Shown here: positions 1 through 9,040 of the stretch, piece after piece
Layout of the letters: each line of letters begins with the position of its first letter
How positions within the stretch are numbered: the first letter of the stretch is position 1
Origin: Pelargonium cotyledonis
Lineage: Eukaryota > Streptophyta > Magnoliopsida > Geraniales > Geraniaceae
Length of the DNA stretch: 21,973 nucleotides
Reading direction: 5' to 3'
Assembly (NCBI GenBank): GCA_036897625.1
Contig: JAYMTA010001071.1
Span: 1 to 21,973 of the forward strand
Notes under the pieces: model-generated
Database searches by the model: none
Told to the model about the DNA's origin: nothing
What the model saw: only the letters and a program-made list of their open reading frames with translations
Translations under genes and position numbers: made by a program

Positions 1-56
1 TAATGTAAAAACTAACAGAGTTAGAGCATTAGTTAGTATTACATTATTGTTCAAAA

Positions 57-480
57 CTAAGGTATCTCCAAAAGTATATTTTGAAACTTAGGTATGTTAT
101 GAGTTTTGGGACCGAAAAATGTGCCCCCATTCGTCATTATCCCTAAAAAAAATATAAAAATAAATAAATAAATAAATAAAAATAATAATAATAATAATAA
201 TAACATGTGTGGTTGATGTGGCAACACATGTGGATAATTGTGGTTGACGTGGCTGTACATGTAGGATCAGTTTAGCTGACTAAGATTAAAAAAAAATTAA
301 ATTAAAAAAAAAAGTCGAGTCAGCACTATTTAACGAAAAATCAGACGGAACTTGATGGCAGGGACGATCTCGGTTTAGTTTTGGATAGTACAGGGACCAA
401 TTGGGTCCATCTGAATGTACAGGGACCAATTCAATTCATTTTTGATAGTACAGAGACTATTTGTATAATTTATCCTTCTT
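57..480. repeat. Dispersed interspersed repeat with A-rich microsatellite
   Basis: AT-rich repeat sequence without a gene. It contains a simple repeat of AAAT and then AAT units at about 160-203. From about 340 the motif AGGGACCAA recurs at short spacing next to variants of TTTTGATAGTACAG, a style common in plant interspersed repeats. A related stretch with AGGGACCAATTT occurs near the right end of the window (about 21790-21870). I cannot assign it to a superfamily because no clear terminal repeats are visible. Confidence 0.4.
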
Positions 481-700
481 TTTTAGTAGGATTAAGAATC
501 AAAATGGGGACTAATTCAGCTCAATTCAATGTAGTATGAGGAATGAATTGGTCCATTACAAAGTATAATGACTATTTGAGTTCATTGTTGATAGTACATG
601 GAGTATGTTGGTTCTTAACCAGTTATAGTATACAAATAAAAGTTAAACCTTTATCCAAAAAAAACAAGAAGTTAAACATATTGTGTGAGTTCTTACAAAA
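481..700. other. Intergenic, no gene seen
   Basis: AT-rich sequence that continues the loose 'GTACTATTTGG/TTGGT' style of the preceding repeat. There is no open reading frame with recognisable protein similarity and no RNA gene. Confidence 0.4.
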
Positions 701-957
701 AGTTTGGGTACCACTTTAGTACAAACATGAGTGTTTTTGCACCACTTTGCTTACTCAAACAAAAAAGACATCAATTGGTGTTTTAGTACTAAAATTGTGT
801 TTTAGGAACTACTTTGGATTCTTACCAAAATTCTATAAATCATTATGTTTTTCGTTTGCCGGAAAATTTATGGACACGCCGAAAACACACGTGTTTGACG
901 AAAAGCACATGAACTCGTCGGAAAGCGGTTGAGTTTCCTAGAAAATTTCAATCTTAT
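701..957. repeat. Dispersed repeat, copy A
   Basis: This stretch aligns by eye with 3921-4160. Shared blocks include TTTGGGTACCACTTT at the left edge, GTGTTTTAGTACTA, TTGTGTTTTAGGAAC, GGTTCTTACC-like sequence, TTTGCCGGAAAATTT and AAATTTCAAT at the right edge. The copies differ by scattered substitutions and small indels, so the duplication is not recent. No coding capacity or clear terminal inverted repeats are visible. The short open frame inside it is not protein-like. Confidence 0.55.
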
Positions 958-1570
958 CCACTTAAATTTCTTGTGTGAGCTGTAAATACCTTGATCCTCA
1001 TCTGATGACATGAGAAACATTTTGCCTCGAGACGATCCTCCTCAGAAAATGTATCTATCCCATGGATGCATCGGCAAGATTGTGAAATGACCACAATCTG
1101 CTAAAAATGGAATGTGCAGAACACAAAGATTGTAACTATAGTCTCTAGTTCATTGTGCATTTTCATTTGAAAAATGTAAATAATCAGGTTGCAAGTGTTA
1201 TTTGTTTAATTTTTGTTACTATTTCTACCATGAGTGGGATATCAACTTTGTATTGTTATAGTAATTGTTTGGCATTTAATCACAAAGAGATAAATCTATT
1301 AGTATTATTTGTTTCGAGACAATCAATAAAAATCGGTCAAACTCAAATTTTACCGGTCTTATAACGCCGATCGAACCAGTAATCCAATCAACAGAAGAAT
1401 TCAATCTCTGATCCAATTCAAATTACAAAACATTTTTTTCTTCCCACCATGTGACATAAAACCCATAATTCTACAATACTTCTCTCCCTATTGTTCAACG
1501 AAAACAAGCGAACATAAACAAACAACCATCTACTCTTCTTTTTTCTATTTCGAATAACTTTTTAATTAAA
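958..1570. other. Intergenic, no supported gene
   Basis: No recognisable gene. A stretch at about 1000-1170 is less AT-biased than its surroundings and has short open frames on the plus strand, but none resembles a family I know and none has convincing splice borders. The right part (about 1370-1570) would be 3' flank or 3' UTR of the minus-strand small gene ending at 1575. Confidence 0.35.
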
Positions 1571-1788
1571 TCAACTACTTAAACTTCTTGATGCCAGGAA
1601 AAGAGGGAAGAATGGCAATTAGAGGATCGCCGTATCCGACCTGTTCTGCAAGTACAACAAGTAAAATGATAACAGCACAATCAGAATCAGAAAATCGGAA
1701 ACAAAAGAAAGCGATCTCTTAAAACAATGAAATAACTACCTCTTTGCATGCCGGAGGAAAGGTCATCTTCTTTAAGGTTTGTGACCTC

Positions 1789-3204
1789 CTGAATAAACCA
1801 AAGAAATAACTACCTCTTTGATTAGGTGCCTGAATAAACGAGAATTAAATGGTTACCACTAGCTGAGGACGAGAAGAAACAGTTTCCTATATATCATTTA
1901 TTGGTGACAAAAAAATACATAGAAAGATTATCCATTTCCATAATTGTAACCATAGGTTCAAGAAAAACAAACATTAACTAAGCGAGATCGTCATACTGAA
2001 TATAGATAGATTAACCATCTGTTTTCAGGGGAGTCACTCACAATAAAGACACAAAGTAATTTACACTTTCTTCTGTGTATGTGCAAATGGAGCAACAAGA
2101 ATAACAAACAAGTACAAGATACTGATGAATTCAACAAAATATCACATCATAAACTATAACCATAAATTTTGTTTAAACACTTAACTCAAATCACCAATAC
2201 AACTGATTTCAGGAAATTAATTCAAACAAACCTACATTTTAGTCAAAACCAAAAGAAGTAGCATGGAGTACAAGCCTATCATAATCAAATGAATTGTAAT
2301 CGTACAAGTTTATATACAAATACAGCACAGTAAATCTGCTTAATTGCATGAATGTGTGTGCAGTGAAGAATAAAAACCTGTCGAGCTTGAGATTGATGCA
2401 TAACAGTGTCGAATTGGCACATGACATAACAACAAACCTACACTCCCCCTCGTAGACATCTTGAATGCAGTTAAAAAACACAGAAGGCTACCAACAAGAC
2501 CTGTTTAATGAGAAGTAACGTGTAATGGATGATGGTGTAGAATACTAACTAAACTCCATATTGAAAATGCAACCAACGAAATAAAATTATAATAGTTATA
2601 AATTTTCGCCCAGACCACATATATCACATTTGCATCTATTCTACACTAGTCATCTTTCTAAACACAAATCAACTACCAGCATAACAAGCACACAACCAAA
2701 TATTCCCACTTCAAATGGCTAAACTCCACTTCACAAAGGCCACTAACTAAATAAAATTAAAGTAATTCTAAATTTCAGAATGCAATTGATACCACAATTG
2801 CATCTATTCCCATCATATTGTATACTACATACATTCCTAAAAACAAAGCAGCCAGCTCATACACAGACTCAGAAATGAAGCAATTTTTTAATTATTGATT
2901 TAAACTAATCAAACAAGCTCCAATTGTTCAAATGGAAATCTACAAGTAAACTGTAATCAAGTTTGGATTAGAGTTAGCTAATGCCGGCATAACTAGCACA
3001 TGTGAGTATCCCCACTTCAAAGGGCTAAACTCCACTTCACAAACAAAACCAACTAAATCAACATACACAAACTAAGAAATCAAGAAAAAAATAAACTCAA
3101 ACAAAATTAAGCAAAAGCAAAAAAAATTAAGGTGTCATACACAAACTAAGAAACCAAGCCAAAAAATAAATAATAATAACTTCGTAATCAAAATGAAAAA
3201 TAAG
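1789..3204. other. Intron or spacer of the small gene, AT-rich, with an internal duplication
   Basis: No supported coding exon. Two related blocks occur at about 2655-2755 and 2980-3065. Both contain CCCACTTCAAA, GGCTAAACTCCACTTCAC and CAACTAAAT-like sequence, so part of the spacer was duplicated. A stretch at about 2390-2470 (minus) has a possible 3' splice site and a short open frame, but nothing recognisable. Confidence 0.35.
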
Positions 3205-3343
3205 AGACCTTTTTTTCCAGGCATTTGCTTGCCATCTTTGAGGTAATTTCCCGATTATCAACCAAACTTCCCTTGCCAGTACCTCACAAACCCTCATGTT
3301 CCTCGAAATTAGCTCACAAACCCTCATGTTCCTCGAAATTAGC
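3205..3343 (-). pseudogene. Decayed PC4/KIWI-type transcriptional coactivator fragment
   Basis: Minus-strand frames give ISRNMRV, then VRYWQGK, then NYLKDGKQMPGKKG in order. This follows the core of plant PC4-domain proteins (KIWI/KELP type), whose pattern is ISKNRRVSVRN, GKVWVDIRE and YVKDGKxxPGKKG, a single-stranded-DNA-binding coactivator fold. The frame that carries YWQGK and DGKQMPGKKG has two adjacent stops between them, where WVDIRE should be, and the front part is in another frame, so small indels are present. The family's remaining C-terminal part (the DQWNTL region) is not found nearby. It lies inside the large intron of the small gene, in the same orientation. Identification rests on memory of the family, not on a search. 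Confidence 0.5.
3283..3342. repeat. 30-bp tandem duplication
   Basis: Two exact adjacent copies of a 30-bp unit that begins CTCACAAACC and ends GAAATTAG, at 3283-3312 and 3313-3342, followed by the first 10 bases of a third copy. The duplication lies in the PC4-like fragment and repeats its ISRNMRVCE stretch. Exact identity suggests it is young. Confidence 0.9.
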
Positions 3344-3578
3344 TCACAAACCTAAACACCAATTTTCAATAAAACCCTAGAAATTGGAAATTACTTCTAC
3401 ATATACACATAGAAAAAACAAAGTTGATACCTCGCAGACAGTGATGCTACTGGAGTCCTCGTTGTCCGTCTTGGGCGCCTTCTTCGCTCGATCGTCGCTG
3501 TCGGCGTGAAGAGAGGACCATGACACTCTGCTACTATTTGTTGAAACGAACAGACTGTTAACGAGAACAGTGGGGCAA

Positions 3579-3586
3579 CTTTATAA
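3579..3586 (-). promoter_or_regulatory. TATA-like box before the small gene
   Basis: Read on the minus strand, TTTATAAAG lies about 55-60 bases upstream of the first readable codon of the small gene. That is a suitable distance for a plant TATA box with a transcription start near 3550. It is a short motif in AT-rich DNA, so support is modest. Confidence 0.35.
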
Positions 3587-3658
3587 AAACTAGTAATTTA
3601 ATATTAAAATCAAGGGTAATATGGTCAAGCATCATTTGTAGTGTGTATTTATCAGTTC

Positions 3659-3946
3659 CCAATTAGATAAATATAATAGAGTGTATAGCTGGAATGTGGT
3701 AATAATTTATGTACCATTTTGGAATTGGATAAATATAATAAGGTGTATAGGTGGAATGTGGTAATGATTTGGGTACCACTTTGGAATTGAATAAATATAA
3801 TAGGATATATAGGTGGAATGTGGTAATGATTTGGGTACCACTTTGGAATTGGATAAATATAATTGAATGTATAGGTGGAATGTGGTAATGATTTGGGTAC
3901 CACTTTGGAATTAGATTATATGATTTGGGTACCACTTTGGTACACA
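3659..3946. repeat. 62-bp satellite array (about 4.5 copies)
   Basis: The motif GGAATGTGGTAAT recurs at 3691, 3753, 3815 and 3877, exactly 62 bases apart. Each unit also carries TTTGGGTACCACTTTGG (weakened in the first copy) and GGATAAATATAAT. Copies differ by a few substitutions, and the last one is truncated at about 3912. Open frames across the array are by-products of a repeat without stops in one register and not genes. The right end merges with copy B of the dispersed repeat, which starts with the same TTTGGGTACCACTTTGG block. Confidence 0.9.
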
Positions 3947-4160
3947 TGTGAGAGTTTTTGTATCACTTTGCTTACTAAAAAAAGCATCAATTAGTGTTTT
4001 AGTACTATAATTGTGTTTTAGGAACCACTTTTGGTTCTTACCATATTTCAACAAAATCATTAGGTTCTTCAATTTACTTTGCCAGAAAATTTGTTGGCAT
4101 GCCGAAAAACATACGCGTTGCCAAAAAGCAACTGATTTTCCCAATAAATTTCAATTTTGT
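3921..4160. repeat. Dispersed repeat, copy B
   Basis: Counterpart of 701-957, same orientation. Shared blocks are TTTGGGTACCACTTT, CACTTTGCTTACT, GTGTTTTAGTACTA, TTGTGTTTTAGGAAC, GCCGAAAA and AAATTTCAAT. The left edge is fused to the 62-bp tandem array. Confidence 0.55.
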
Positions 4161-4624
4161 ACCACCATTGTTCATAAAGGATGATAGCCGGAGAACTTAT
4201 GATTTAGTCCATTAGATAAAAGAAAATGATTGGGTAATGCAGTTCATTTTGTGCAGCAGACAGACTAAAGTTGCTAAGCACATTTTCGAAACCTCTCTTA
4301 CCCAATTCTTTTGTAGAAAACTCATTCTTTCTAAAAATAATTTCTCACAATCTAATGATAAAAAAGGGGTACACAATTTTGAATGAAAAAAATTCACATC
4401 AATCTATTATTTAGACAACATAACATAATTTGTTAATCAAATTGAAACCAAAATATGTGTATATATCAACTTGGAACCCAATTCGGAAGAAAATGAAACA
4501 TTCTCACATAGAAACAAACATGGTAATTCAACCTTAATTTTTCCAACAGTACATGAAAATGGAGTCCATACAGTAATGAGATAGCAAATACGAATACAAA
4601 ATCAACCATTTGAATTGTCAACAA
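4161..4624. other. Intergenic, no gene seen
   Basis: AT-rich spacer. A short minus-strand open frame at 4212-4397 has no recognisable similarity and no splice context. Confidence 0.35.
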
Positions 4625-4893
4625 CTAACAAGTAAAATGATGCTGCAAAAACAATGTCCCTCTTGACCTTGGAAACACTTCAAATTTTCAGTTCAAGCTC
4701 AGAATCTCCAGCTTCTATCAGCTGCTGGAGAACCCCTTACTGCCTCTTGATGGCCCTGATCAAGTTGCCCACGAATATGGGTTTCATTTTCATGATCTCG
4801 TAGAATTTTGACTCTTTTCCCCACACGTAAACAGCTTCCATGATATCCAGTCGAAACGAGCTCACAAACTTCTCTTTACATTCACTTTTCATT
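4625..4893 (-). pseudogene. MTR4: Decayed last-exon copy of an MTR4-type exosome RNA helicase
   Basis: On the minus strand the frame from 4892 reads KFVSSFRLDIMEAVYVW, then SKFYEIMKM, GNLIRAIKR and VLQQLIEAG, and after a gap VSKVKRDIVFAASFYL. This is the order of motifs at the extreme C-terminus of plant MTR4/DExH9-type helicases (pattern SFRPDIMEAVY, GSKFYEIM, GSLIRAIRRLEEVLQQLI, KIKRDIVFAASLYL), the nuclear-exosome cofactor. The copy has an in-frame stop in place of the RLEE region, a second stop before VSKV with residues missing there, and its terminal TAG is displaced by one base. Upstream, an AG at 4895-4894 behind a T-rich tract could be an old 3' splice site. No helicase-core exons occur in the window, so only the tail was copied here. 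Confidence 0.6.
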
Positions 4894-5186
4894 CTCAACG
4901 ACAACAAAAAACTGAATATTCATAACTTTTACTAATCGGGATCAATAAGTCGTCAACAAATCCAACCTCACCAATTAAAATTCATGAAAAAGAGACCTAT
5001 CATGGTAGCTTCAACAATCCTAACAAACAATCTAAGCCCAAATTCAGTCAACTGTGAAGCAGCCAAGCCACTAAATCAACATAAACCCTCCAATTCAGTC
5101 CCAACTTTTGCATCACAGTTTTTCAATTCAATCAAATATTTTTTTTCATCTATCAATAGTCCGATTTGAGAGAGGCAACTACAAAC
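4894..5186. other. Spacer between MTR4 relic and transporter exon 4
   Basis: AT-rich. I looked here on the minus strand for the next transporter exon (expected pattern VLLKKFAGEEGE... LVALWWL) and did not find it. Confidence 0.4.
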
Positions 5187-8100
5187 CAGTAAATAGTCCA
5201 TATGAAACAGCTGAAAGAAGGCCAAAGAGATCACCCACAAGAAGGCGCTTGTTGCCCCTGAATGCATTAAATATTTATATTCAACTATCAAGCTCAATAT
5301 ATATATCAGAAAGATAAAACTGATATGAAACATGTGAATTACAAGAAATGTGTTGAAATATAAAAGAGCATTATAGGGGGGGCATCCCAATGGTTACAAC
5401 TAAGGCTTCCGATATGGAGATCTTGGTATGAGGTACTCTCATATAGGGAGGGTGAGTATATTTAGAAAAACTAAAATAAACAAATCGATCATGTAATGTG
5501 AATGCCATCATTAGCGGCACAAAACCAATGAACTTCCTTTATTTGATAAACTATGAAGCAAGGAATCTAATCTAAGTTATAAACCAGAACTATAAATTGT
5601 GTAACCAACAAATATACAAGGGGAAACACTTACGCCGAAGAACCTAATTGCGAATCATCTGCAGCCCACGTTTTTCCCAGCATAGTCATGGCAACTCCAG
5701 CCATGCTGACGAACACAACTACAACTTTTGATACATTCAAAGAATCTTGGCCTAGAAATGCACCAATGAAAAGTGTAAAGAGCCCTGAGGTTGAGGATAA
5801 TACTGTTGTACTTGCCACACTTGTTCGTGCCAGTGCAGCATTTGACAAGTACTGCAAACAACAACAAGAAACATAAACACAACTCTTCTCTGAATTTATT
5901 CTAGTATATTAACTGGAATCAATAAGTTTTGTGGAAAAAGAAAAAATCTACCACTAGAAAACAAGAGAGTGATGTAAGCACAAATACAGGTCAATGAAGG
6001 TAATGATTTAATGTTCACAAGACAAAAGGACTATTCCCATGCATGATTTAAGTAACTGTAATCAAGGCATAAGTTCAGCATCCAAGAATCATGAAACACT
6101 CTTCAGTCCTATGCTCCCTAATGTTGGTAATACAAAAGTAAACAAATTCCAACAGCTAGTGGACATCTTACGAAAGCTAAAGTGGCAACAATCATAACAA
6201 AGAGCTCCACAGATTGGGAAAGAACAAACAGATTAGTACCCTTACTTTATTTACACAAAAGGAGGTGTCAGAGACTATTGCAAGAGAAGTATTCAAGCCA
6301 AAAGTCTGAAGAAAGTTAAAATAATTGCCATAGATAATTAAAGAAAGGAAGTTCTTCATCATTAAATGTTCTTTTGCTCATCTACTTGCCTACTCACCAA
6401 AAGGAAGATAAGACATCACCTTATAAACTGTCATGGTCCTCAAATTTCCAACCAATAAAGTTCCAAAGAAACACAAACCAAAATTGAAATCTTACTAGGA
6501 AATATAAGGCCCAAATATCTAAGGGCATTGTCTAAAGCTCATACTCAAAACCATTTCTAAGCATAACACGGCTTAATGTAATAAAAGATCTAAACCACCA
6601 CCACCCTCAGCATTCTCTCTCTTCTCTCTGTATGAACCTTCACGAAAGGAATATTTTACAATTCATTTGTAGTATTTTAACACTTACTCTTTCAAGATTC
6701 AGTAGGACCAGAAGAAACCCTCCATAGGATCATCAGCCTATTTGTCTCATGAGAGGATTGCTTGCAGGAATGATACATATTGAGGCAAGTTCCCCCACAT
6801 CCCTTTCTAAAATATTTACACATTGCTAACCACTCTCAATCTATTATTTCAACTAGTATAGTAGCACTATTGTTCCAAACCATTAATATCTCCTTGTAAG
6901 ATTTTCAGCCCATGTGTGTACCAGAATTAGTTGCATTAGAAAAGGTTCAGACATGATGGGGGTTGGAGGTTTTAGTATGTGTCCATTATTAGCGTTAAGC
7001 ATTTCACACAAATACATGCCAGTATGAATACAAACCTCGTAGCATCAATTTTCCAATAGAAAAGAAAAATTATATTTAGAAAAGTAGCCAAGATAGTTAC
7101 CTCTGTAACGAACCAGATAGGGGCAATGTAAAATCCATAAGCAGCAATTTCTTTTGTTGTCAGCATTTTGTCGTGTTTCAACACATTTACATCATCTTTA
7201 TGTTTAAGAACCAGTGGTCTTCCCTCTTCATTTGATAAGTCTGCTTCACTATCTTTTCGAGTCAAATTTGCTTGAAGTTCCATTTCAAAGATGTTCTGAG
7301 CTCCAATGTATTTTAGGGGAGAAGCAAGTCCAGCAGAAGATTCAGTGATGTTAATGTTTTCTGCATTTTTACCTCTTTTAGAAGAACGGCGTTTCAGTAA
7401 ATTACACAACCAATCCTTAATAAATGCTATTGGGAGGTAAACTACCATGAGGGAAGCTCCAAGATATGTCACCGCAAACGGCTGCTTATAGTCTGTAAAA
7501 ATACCCTGTTTTCAAGATGTTGGTCAGTTATAACAGGTTTGATATATATATATATATATAGTTTGTGCACACCACTAGCATTGCAAAAGGTAAAATAACT
7601 ATACATATACATATGATCAAATCATCCTCTCAAATGGTACAAAAACTTTTTATCATTTGGCGGAGCAAATGTAGGATCCAACTCCACAAAAAAATAAATA
7701 AACAAGAAGCATAAACCTAGCTAGGATACTTGTTGAAGTAATGGGAACAGAAAGCCTCACATAAGAAAAATATAAAAGGATTAAGCTACACATAATGATT
7801 CATGTGAAACCCTATTAAGAAGGTTAGAACTTTTAGAATGGGAAGCCCAAGCATTTGTATGTACCCCAATATTTGAAATTTAACATGGTTCCAAAGGAGG
7901 TTTTGATCTGGGCATGTGACCCAATTGAGTAACCTCTCCGGTGGTCTCTCGTTCGCTTGTGGAAAGATATGACTACAGTGGTCCACGTGTAGAAGGAAAA
8001 TGCCCACACCATTTCTCACAGCTCATATGTATTCAAAGAGCTAGTAGTTGTTATTACATCTCCACAAGAACCCGATGGTTTTTAGAATAGGTGGCCATAA

Positions 8101-8810
8101 ATGTACATCATCAGATCCAAATTGGATATAAGGCAAAGTCTAGTTTTAAGAATATGAAGTGTTCAAATCAGCTTTACACATCGACAGAGCCATAAAACTC
8201 ATCTAAAATATGAAGACTTCACTCGTTTGCCTCCCTAAAATGTGAAATCTTCTTTCCAACTTCCATTTAGTTTTGATTCAGAGTATCCTAGCAAACGGAA
8301 CAAAGTTTCCCATGATTCGACATAAAACCCATCATATGCTCGTGAAGCTCCAATTATGAAGCAAGAAACATATGCTGAGTTCTTCAAATAGATACATTTT
8401 AAAATAAGTGAAACCTCAAGCTTCCAACCATTTCAAACATGCAAACACATCAAATCTAAGATAAAAACAAAAACTTTATTCATACCCATCAAGCTCTTTA
8501 AATGGAAAAACAAGATTTAAGTCCAAATTTAAGAACCCGGAATAGTAAAACTAATGGGTACATTTCCAAATAAGTCAAACTTCAAGTGTCCAACAATTCC
8601 AAACATAAAAAACATTCAAAGATACACATATACATGACAAAATCCAAGCAATAATCAATTGTAAACAAAAATTAAGAAGTGAAACTCAAAAGTTAATGCT
8701 TGTAAAACTCAAAAGTAAGCAAAATCGACCTGGGTAACTTCAGCAGAGGTGACCCATATAACAACAACAGTAGCTATGAGGAACAAACCGGCCCTGTATC
8801 GCCAACCCAT
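5187..8810 (-). CDS. EamA/SLC35F-type drug/metabolite transporter, first four exons only
   Basis: Exons 8810-8730 (MGWRYRAGLFLIATVVVIWV), 7505-7101, 5851-5634 and 5257-5187 join in frame to 258 codons. Borders are CAG|GTCGAT, AACAG|GGT, GAG|GTAACT, TGCAG|TAC, GGC|GTAAGT, TTCAG|GGG and ACTG|GTTTGT. The product matches the plant SLC35F5-like / DMT superfamily of polytopic carriers (substrate unknown). It has hydrophobic segments near residues 7-25 and 37-60, a long hydrophilic loop at about 65-140, then segments with FYIAPIWFVTEYLSNAAL, a TTVLSSTSGLFTLFIGAF-like helix and VVVFVSMAGVAM, and finally GDLFGLLSAVSYGLFT. Family members run to roughly 420-440 residues. The second EamA half (VLLKKF, the LWWL helix and onward) is absent from the window, and reading into the last intron stops after two codons. 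The 5' side has a CT-rich leader (about 8980-9000) typical of a plant 5' UTR. It is a truncated copy or a gene broken by rearrangement. It shows no in-frame stop or frameshift in its exons. Confidence 0.75.
5375..5470 (+). repeat. Possible tRNA-like SINE remnant in a transporter intron
   Basis: The stretch GGGGGGGCATCCCAATGG, then GGTTACAACTAAGGC and a later TGAGGTACTCTCAT resembles the head of plant SINEs with loose A- and B-box-like sequences. There is no clear poly-A tail and no target-site duplication, so this is a weak call. Confidence 0.25.
7540..7561. repeat. AT dinucleotide microsatellite
   Basis: Run of about ten TA units in intron 1 of the transporter gene, close to the 3' splice site of exon 2. 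Confidence 0.9.
7780..8060. repeat. Possible unclassified dispersed repeat in transporter intron 1
   Basis: This part of the intron is less AT-rich and contains CCTCTCCGGTGGTCTCTCG, GTGGTCCACGTG and AATGCCCACACC. It looks like plant interspersed-repeat sequence and not intron background. Ends and class are not visible. Confidence 0.2.
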
Positions 8811-9040
8811 CAGAAATAGAATGCAAGATCTGCAGCTGCGGATTCAGATCTTCAAAACCCAGAAGCAAAGTTTGACTTTTGACAAAAGTACAAGCCTCTA
8901 GATCTTAGGAGAGTTGAGCAGCAATTGAAACAAAGGAAGATACTTGCAGAGACAAAAGCCAAAAAAATTGGTGCAGAAGGAGAGAAAGAGAGAGAGTCGG
9001 CAGGGACCAAATTTGATAGCAAAGTATCAGTTGTCACAGC

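Larger units (their letters stand above)
1575..3526 (-). pseudogene. Small conserved-looking gene of about 70 codons, start codon not found
   Basis: Three exons can be read on the minus strand: 3526-3431 (acidic/basic, containing DSDDRAKKAPKTDNEDSSS and ending ITVCE), 1788-1740 (EVTNLKEDDLSSGMQR) and 1645-1575 (QVGYGDPLIAIL, then a lysine-rich end GIKKFK and TAG). Splice borders are GAG|GTATC, CAG|GAG, AGAG|GTAGTT and TTGCAG|AA, and the reading frame stays open through both joins, which argues for a real gene. The frame has no ATG where expected. The first codon of the natural N-terminus would be GTG at 3526-3524, and an upstream stop closes the frame. An ATG at 3522 is in another frame and ends after 23 codons. 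It is therefore either an inactivated copy or a start that I cannot see. I do not recognise the protein. Further exons could lie in the 1.6-kb intron. A TATA-like site stands just upstream. Confidence 0.45.

Noticed and set aside
57-260. Minus-strand open frame with leucine and phenylalanine runs
   Set aside because: It is produced by the AAAT/AAT simple repeat.
1010-1170. Possible small RNA or coding fragment (contains CTGATGACATGAG)
   Set aside because: A C/D-box snoRNA would need a paired D box and terminal stem, which I do not see. The short frames match no family.
2239-2481. Minus-strand 80-codon open frame as an extra exon of the small gene
   Set aside because: A possible 3' splice site precedes it, but there is no recognisable protein, and the three chosen exons already join in frame without it.
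3659-3946. CRISPR-like regular repeat spacing
   Set aside because: Units are contiguous with no unique spacers and this is plant DNA, so it is a satellite array.
3652-3947. Two overlapping minus-strand open frames with repeating protein units
   Set aside because: They run through the 62-bp tandem array, which lacks stops in these registers. The repeat period is not a multiple of three, and no gene context exists.
5108-5390. Plus- and minus-strand open frames around transporter exon 4
   Set aside because: They are in other frames than the family-matching GDLFGLLSAVSYGLFT exon.
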